A stretch of 43,066 nt of DNA from Thermacetogenium sp. UBA4966 (GTDB lineage Bacteria > Bacillota > DSM-12270 > Thermacetogeniales > Thermacetogeniaceae): assembly GCA_002397275.1 (NCBI GenBank), contig DHAA01000149.1:1-43066 (forward strand), in the 5' to 3' direction. The first letter of the stretch is position 1. Every line of letters begins with the position of its first letter. A model generated the notes under the pieces. The model was given only the letters and a program-made list of their open reading frames with translations, did not search any database and was not told where the DNA came from. A program made the translations under genes and the position numbers. Shown piece by piece: positions 39,950 to 43,066 of the stretch.

Positions 39950-40153
39950 CTACTTTTCAGACCCTTTATCCGGATCATTCAGCACTTTTTCCGCCTGGTC
40001 GGCGGTTTCTTTAGAGGCGCTGCGGAATTCCTTAATGGTTTTGCCCAGGGATTTACCGACATCCGGCAGTTTGCCGGGCCCGAAAATGATCAAAACCACT
40101 GCCAGGATCGCTACTAACTCCCATGGGCCGACATGTGGCAGAAAACCAAGCAT
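39950..40153 (-). CDS. tatA: TatA/E-family twin-arginine translocase subunit
   Basis: The protein of 67 residues has a short N-terminal part, one membrane helix (ELVAILAVVLIIFGPGKLP), the FGPGKLPDVGKSLG hinge and an amphipathic helix (KTIKEFRSASKE), as in TatA. It forms the pore for folded exported proteins. ATG at 40151-40153 follows GAGGGGGAG; an upstream ATG would include the ribosome site. No tatC is visible in the window. Confidence 0.92.
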   Translation of the reverse strand: MLGFLPHVGPWELVAILAVVLIIFGPGKLPDVGKSLGKTIKEFRSASKETADQAEKVLNDPDKGSEK

Positions 40154-40218
40154 GACACTCCCCCTCTTCGCTTTCATCTATATAAAAATATTCTCCAGAA
40201 AGCGCTAATATCCTGCCC

Positions 40219-40416
40219 TTATTGAGCATCAATATTCTCTAATATAATTTTATGATCAACGAGAGCCAATTCCTTAACGCGCGCCTTGAGGAGCAAACGC
40301 CTGCCGAAAATATCCTCCAGCAGAAGTCCATCATCCTGGAACTGTAAACGATCAACATTTTCAAATACTTTTTCTTCCCGGCCGTCTTTTAGAAGATACG
40401 CATTTGCCTCACACAT
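40219..40416 (-). CDS. CooT-like small nickel-binding protein
   Basis: The 65-residue protein begins MCEANAYLLKDGREE and ends with LALVDHKIILENI, matching CooT-family proteins, which bind nickel through Cys2 as dimers. CooT helps load carbon monoxide dehydrogenase in Rhodospirillum, but most Firmicute copies are uncharacterised. The start overlaps DUF3842 by eight bases; the two are a common pair. ATG follows GGAGG with nine bases between. Confidence 0.8.
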   Translation of the reverse strand: MCEANAYLLKDGREEKVFENVDRLQFQDDGLLLEDIFGRRLLLKARVKELALVDHKIILENIDAQ

Positions 40417-40834
40417 TTGCTCCGACCTCCCTGTGTTTTTTAAGATTATTGACCAATATATCGATCAGATGCGGCAGCGGTTCCTGGTGCACGCCTATGA
40501 TTTCCAGCCTGTTTCTGCCGACCGGGAGCAGCATTTTCAGCGCTTTGCTGCTGCCGACGGCGACTGCCATTGATGGGGTAAGCTCTCCCAGCATAGAGTC
40601 CGCAACCAGAATAGAAAGAGCGCCTGTTATTACATCTACCTCTTCGACAGTTTTAATGATGGCGTTCTCTCCTGTGGCGCCTTCGTTTGCCCCCGCTTTC
40701 AGCATCATCGACGTAGCGACGCTATTTGTTCCCAGAGCGATTATTTCGATGCTCGTCCCCAGCTCTTTTCTTATTTTTTCTGTAATATGCTTGCCGATAC
40801 CGCCGCCCTGGCCATCTATAACTGCGATCTTCAT
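40409..40834 (-). CDS. DUF3842 family protein
   Basis: The 141-residue protein begins MKIAVIDGQGGGIGKHITEKI with a Rossmann-like glycine loop and has ALGTNSVATSMMLKAGAN and ILVADSMLGELTPSMA. These are hallmarks of DUF3842, a family of unknown function in anaerobic Firmicutes, often beside CooT-like genes as here. Nucleotide binding is likely from the loop but not shown. ATG follows GGAGGCTGATCG. Confidence 0.85.
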   Translation of the reverse strand: MKIAVIDGQGGGIGKHITEKIRKELGTSIEIIALGTNSVATSMMLKAGANEGATGENAIIKTVEEVDVITGALSILVADSMLGELTPSMAVAVGSSKALKMLLPVGRNRLEIIGVHQEPLPHLIDILVNNLKKHREVGANV

Positions 40835-40931
40835 CGATCAGCCTCCACAGCGCCGGAAAGTATGGAACTCACTCGCCGCCTGCCTCGAAATTGTTCTATA
40901 AAAGTTTTGCATTATAGTTATTTTAAACAAA

Positions 40932-40957
40932 AGCAGGGCAAACTCCTGCTTGCGTTC
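40932..40957 (-). terminator. Intrinsic terminator after the debranching glucosidase gene
   Basis: On the minus strand AGCAGG-AGTTTG-CCCTGCT is followed by TTTGTTT. It lies just after the glucosidase stop and before the DUF3842 gene. Confidence 0.65.
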
Positions 40958-40958
40958 T

Positions 40959-42926
40959 TTAGAACTTTTCTTTTTCCACATCTTCCAGATAAGCTCTGAG
41001 CGCTTCCGCCGTCCCCCAGGCCTGTGCGAAACAACCGCGGGGTGTATAGGGGTAGGCGCCGTCGAAAATCTCCGCTACCGCGCCGATCCCCTGGTCGCGC
41101 AGGTGATCTCTGAGCGGCGCCAGGAGAAGGCCTGCTATCCTCCGGCTTTGCGGAGAGTAGTTAAAGGCCTTGCGGTACGCTGTAACAAAATGGCCCAAAA
41201 GCCAGCTCCAGGCCGTCCCCTGGTGATAAGCGCCGTCGCGGCGATAGCTGTCCCCCCCGTAATGCCCCTCAAACCGCTTCTCCTCGGGGGAAAGGGACCT
41301 GAGGCCATAGACAGCATAAAGCTCATCAAAGACTCGTTCCACAACCGACTGAGCTTGTTTCTGAGGCAAGGCCGAATAAGGGAGGCTGACGGCGATGATT
41401 TGATTGGGACGAATTTGCGCATCCTTTTCAGCTTCACCGATCACATCATAGAGACATTGCTTTTCTTCATTCCAGAAGGCTGAAAGAAAACTGATCCCGG
41501 CTGCTGCCGCCTGTTCGCCGTATTCATCATTTTTCTCAATAATCCTGTTCAGCTTCGACATAAACATCAGCGCATTGTACCAGAGAGCGTTAATCTCTAC
41601 CGGCTTGCCCTGCCTGGCGGTAACCACCCAGTCCCCTACCTTGGCGTCCATCCAGGTAAGCTGCAAACCCTGAGCGCCCGCGGCGATCAACCCGTCTCCA
41701 TCCATGGCAATCCCATACCTGGTCCCTGCTCTGTAATGATGAATAATCTCCCGCATCGTCTCCCAGAGATGGTATTTGATAAAAGTGTAATCCCCTGTGT
41801 AGGCCAGATATTTTTGAACGGCATAAAGGTACCACAGAGAGGCGTCAACCGTATTATAGAGCGGTTCTGCTCCGGCATCTGCAAACATATTGGGAACCAG
41901 GCCGTCCTTTGTGTTTTGTGCGAAGGTCCCCAGAATCTCTCTGGCATCCTCAAAGCGCCCTGTGCAGAGAGTCAGTCCCGGAAGGGCGATCATGGCGTCC
42001 CTCCCCCAGTCATTGAACCAGGGGTAGCCGGCTATAATTGACTTTCTGCCTGTAGATTTCCTCTCTACAATAAAATCGTCCGCCGCAAGCACGAATTTTT
42101 GCACAAAAGGATCACTGGAACCGGCCTTGCGCAGCAGCATCTCCCGCCGTTCCCTTTCGCCTTTCTCCAGAAATGAATAATCAAAACCAGCGATTTTTTG
42201 CGTGGAAAAGGCGATAGAGAACTCCTCTGATTGCTGAGAATGGATCACATAGTAGCCCGGGATAAAATGGTCCTCAACACAGGGAAGGCCGCGATATTCT
42301 TCTATAGAGTAGTACATCCCCTTATACCAGGATGGGGACTGGACATACCCGGCGCGGTCGGCTGCCATAAATATATGCGGCGAGCCGCCGAAGGCTTCGA
42401 TCTCCACCCGGCAATCTTGAATAAGCCTCTGGCGGAAGGGCCAGTCGTTCTCCTGTGTGGTATGGTGAAAGTCACGGCAGTTGACCAGAGGAAAGATATA
42501 AAGAGACAGTTTCTTTTGAAATGGGTTGAGCAGACGATAGTGAATCACGGTTGTGTTCTCCCCGCGGACCATGAGAATCCTTTTGATCAGAAATACACTG
42601 TCCACCCGATAGGTGTAGGTGGGAAAAGGATAACGCTCAAAGCGCTGCAGATACAGATAGCCCCGCTGCGCGTAGCCGTCCCGCACCTGGTTGGTTCCCA
42701 GCACTATCCTCTTCCCATTGACGTAGAGGTCCTCATCCAGCTTCGCAACCAGCAACCTGCGATCAACCGGGGGCTGCAGTGAGGCAACCAAGAGCCCATG
42801 ATAGCGCCTGGTGTTGAGCCCAATTATCGTCGAAGCGGCAAAACCGCCAATCCCGTTTGTCAGCAGCCACTCCTTCCCCGCCCCTGTCTCCGGATTAAGG
42901 TCGCTGATACCAAAACTCATTTCCAT
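40959..42926 (-). CDS. Amylo-alpha-1,6-glucosidase (glycogen debranching type)
   Basis: The 655-residue protein starts with EWLLTNGIGGFAASTIIGLNTRRYHGLLVA, the N-terminal glycogen debranching domain, and has an (alpha/alpha)6-barrel C-terminal part with YPWFNDWGRDAMIALPGL, LYNTVDASLWYLYA and GAYHQGTAWSWLLGHF. These match GH133-like amylo-1,6-glucosidases, which hydrolyse branch points of glycogen. No signal peptide is seen, so it acts in the cytoplasm. It is the first gene downstream of a 5S rRNA gene and is separated from it by a terminator. Confidence 0.92.
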   Translation of the reverse strand: MEMSFGISDLNPETGAGKEWLLTNGIGGFAASTIIGLNTRRYHGLLVASLQPPVDRRLLVAKLDEDLYVNGKRIVLGTNQVRDGYAQRGYLYLQRFERYPFPTYTYRVDSVFLIKRILMVRGENTTVIHYRLLNPFQKKLSLYIFPLVNCRDFHHTTQENDWPFRQRLIQDCRVEIEAFGGSPHIFMAADRAGYVQSPSWYKGMYYSIEEYRGLPCVEDHFIPGYYVIHSQQSEEFSIAFSTQKIAGFDYSFLEKGERERREMLLRKAGSSDPFVQKFVLAADDFIVERKSTGRKSIIAGYPWFNDWGRDAMIALPGLTLCTGRFEDAREILGTFAQNTKDGLVPNMFADAGAEPLYNTVDASLWYLYAVQKYLAYTGDYTFIKYHLWETMREIIHHYRAGTRYGIAMDGDGLIAAGAQGLQLTWMDAKVGDWVVTARQGKPVEINALWYNALMFMSKLNRIIEKNDEYGEQAAAAGISFLSAFWNEEKQCLYDVIGEAEKDAQIRPNQIIAVSLPYSALPQKQAQSVVERVFDELYAVYGLRSLSPEEKRFEGHYGGDSYRRDGAYHQGTAWSWLLGHFVTAYRKAFNYSPQSRRIAGLLLAPLRDHLRDQGIGAVAEIFDGAYPYTPRGCFAQAWGTAEALRAYLEDVEKEKF

Positions 42927-43009
42927 TCAGCACACCGCCAATTATATATTTCTGCTGCTAATTATTATCTGCAAATAACAGAAATAAAATAGATCAAAAG
43001 TGAAAAGAT

Positions 43010-43034
43010 AAAGGAGCACACATAGTGCTCCTTT
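43010..43034 (-). terminator. Terminator of the rRNA operon
   Basis: On the minus strand AAAGGAGCAC-TATGT-GTGCTCCTTT is followed by ATCTTTTC. It lies nine bases after the 3' end of 5S rRNA. Confidence 0.75.
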
Positions 43035-43043
43035 AATTTATTC

Positions 43044-43066
43044 TCTGGCAGCGACTTACTCTCCCG
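43044..43066 (-). rRNA. 5S ribosomal RNA, 3' end only
   Basis: The last 23 bases on the minus strand read CGGGAGAGTAAGTCGCTGCC then AGA, the well-known 3' end of bacterial 5S rRNA. The gene continues beyond the window, so an rRNA operon probably lies to the right. Confidence 0.85.

Noticed and set aside
1..43066. CRISPR array
   Set aside because: No series of regularly spaced direct repeats was seen; the only repeats are the short integrase-arm repeats and the leader hairpins.

Overview
The window looks like a chromosome segment of an anaerobic, spore-forming Firmicute (Desulfotomaculum/Pelotomaculum/Thermoanaerobacterales-like; inferred from gene content, not from a search). It falls into two parts. 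Positions 1 to about 24,250 are most of an integrative conjugative element (ICE). Positions 24,255-43,066 are ordinary chromosome. Evidence for the host type is a YtaF-like sporulation membrane protein, a BofC-like protein, a SAM-I riboswitch in front of the DUF39 homocysteine genes, a CooT/DUF3842 pair, and strong Shine-Dalgarno sites with frequent TTG/GTG starts.

The ICE sits at the 3' end of tRNA-Leu(GAG), next to a tyrosine integrase (23032-24171, +). Almost everything else in it is on the minus strand, so it is read from right to left. (a) 21.5-22.7 kb: family-4 uracil-DNA glycosylase, a RecU-like nuclease and a small protein. (b) 16.6-21.3 kb: a zinc-site protein, then a tight operon of MoxR AAA+ ATPase, two unknown proteins, a HExxH-plus-VWA protein and a small unknown. 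The zinc-site gene and the MoxR operon share a homologous structured RNA leader. (c) 14.4-16.5 kb: three unknown proteins, two of them tandem paralogues. (d) 14.3-14.4 kb: a consensus promoter, hairpins and terminator that look like a small RNA gene carrying an anti-Shine-Dalgarno stretch. (e) 13.0-14.3 kb: an IsrB-type (HNH-less IscB) RNA-guided nuclease with its putative omega-RNA, without a transposase. (f) 1-13 kb: a conjugation operon with VirB2-like pilin, PrgI/VirB3-like protein, a VirB4-associated protein, VirB4 ATPase, a TrbL/VirB6-like channel protein, a 3D-domain/M23 peptidase, a J-domain protein, a TadZ-like protein and three TadE/TadG-like pseudopilin genes. A 162-bp internally deleted relative of the IsrB element lies between the last two of these. 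The relaxase, coupling protein and other ICE end are not in the window. Intrinsic terminators precede many ICE genes, which suggests conditional read-through or many short transcription units.

The chromosomal part (all minus strand) holds an FmdB-type zinc ribbon, a PAS-PAS-GAF histidine kinase, nicotinate phosphoribosyltransferase, and a lytic transglycosylase-coaE-ytaF-mutM-polA-capA-like block. Next come a bofC-like gene, yebC and nadE, then the SAM-riboswitch-controlled homocysteine operon (DUF39, NIL/ferredoxin, UPF0280). The window ends with tatA, cooT-like, DUF3842, a glycogen-debranching-type glucosidase and the 3' end of a 5S rRNA gene.
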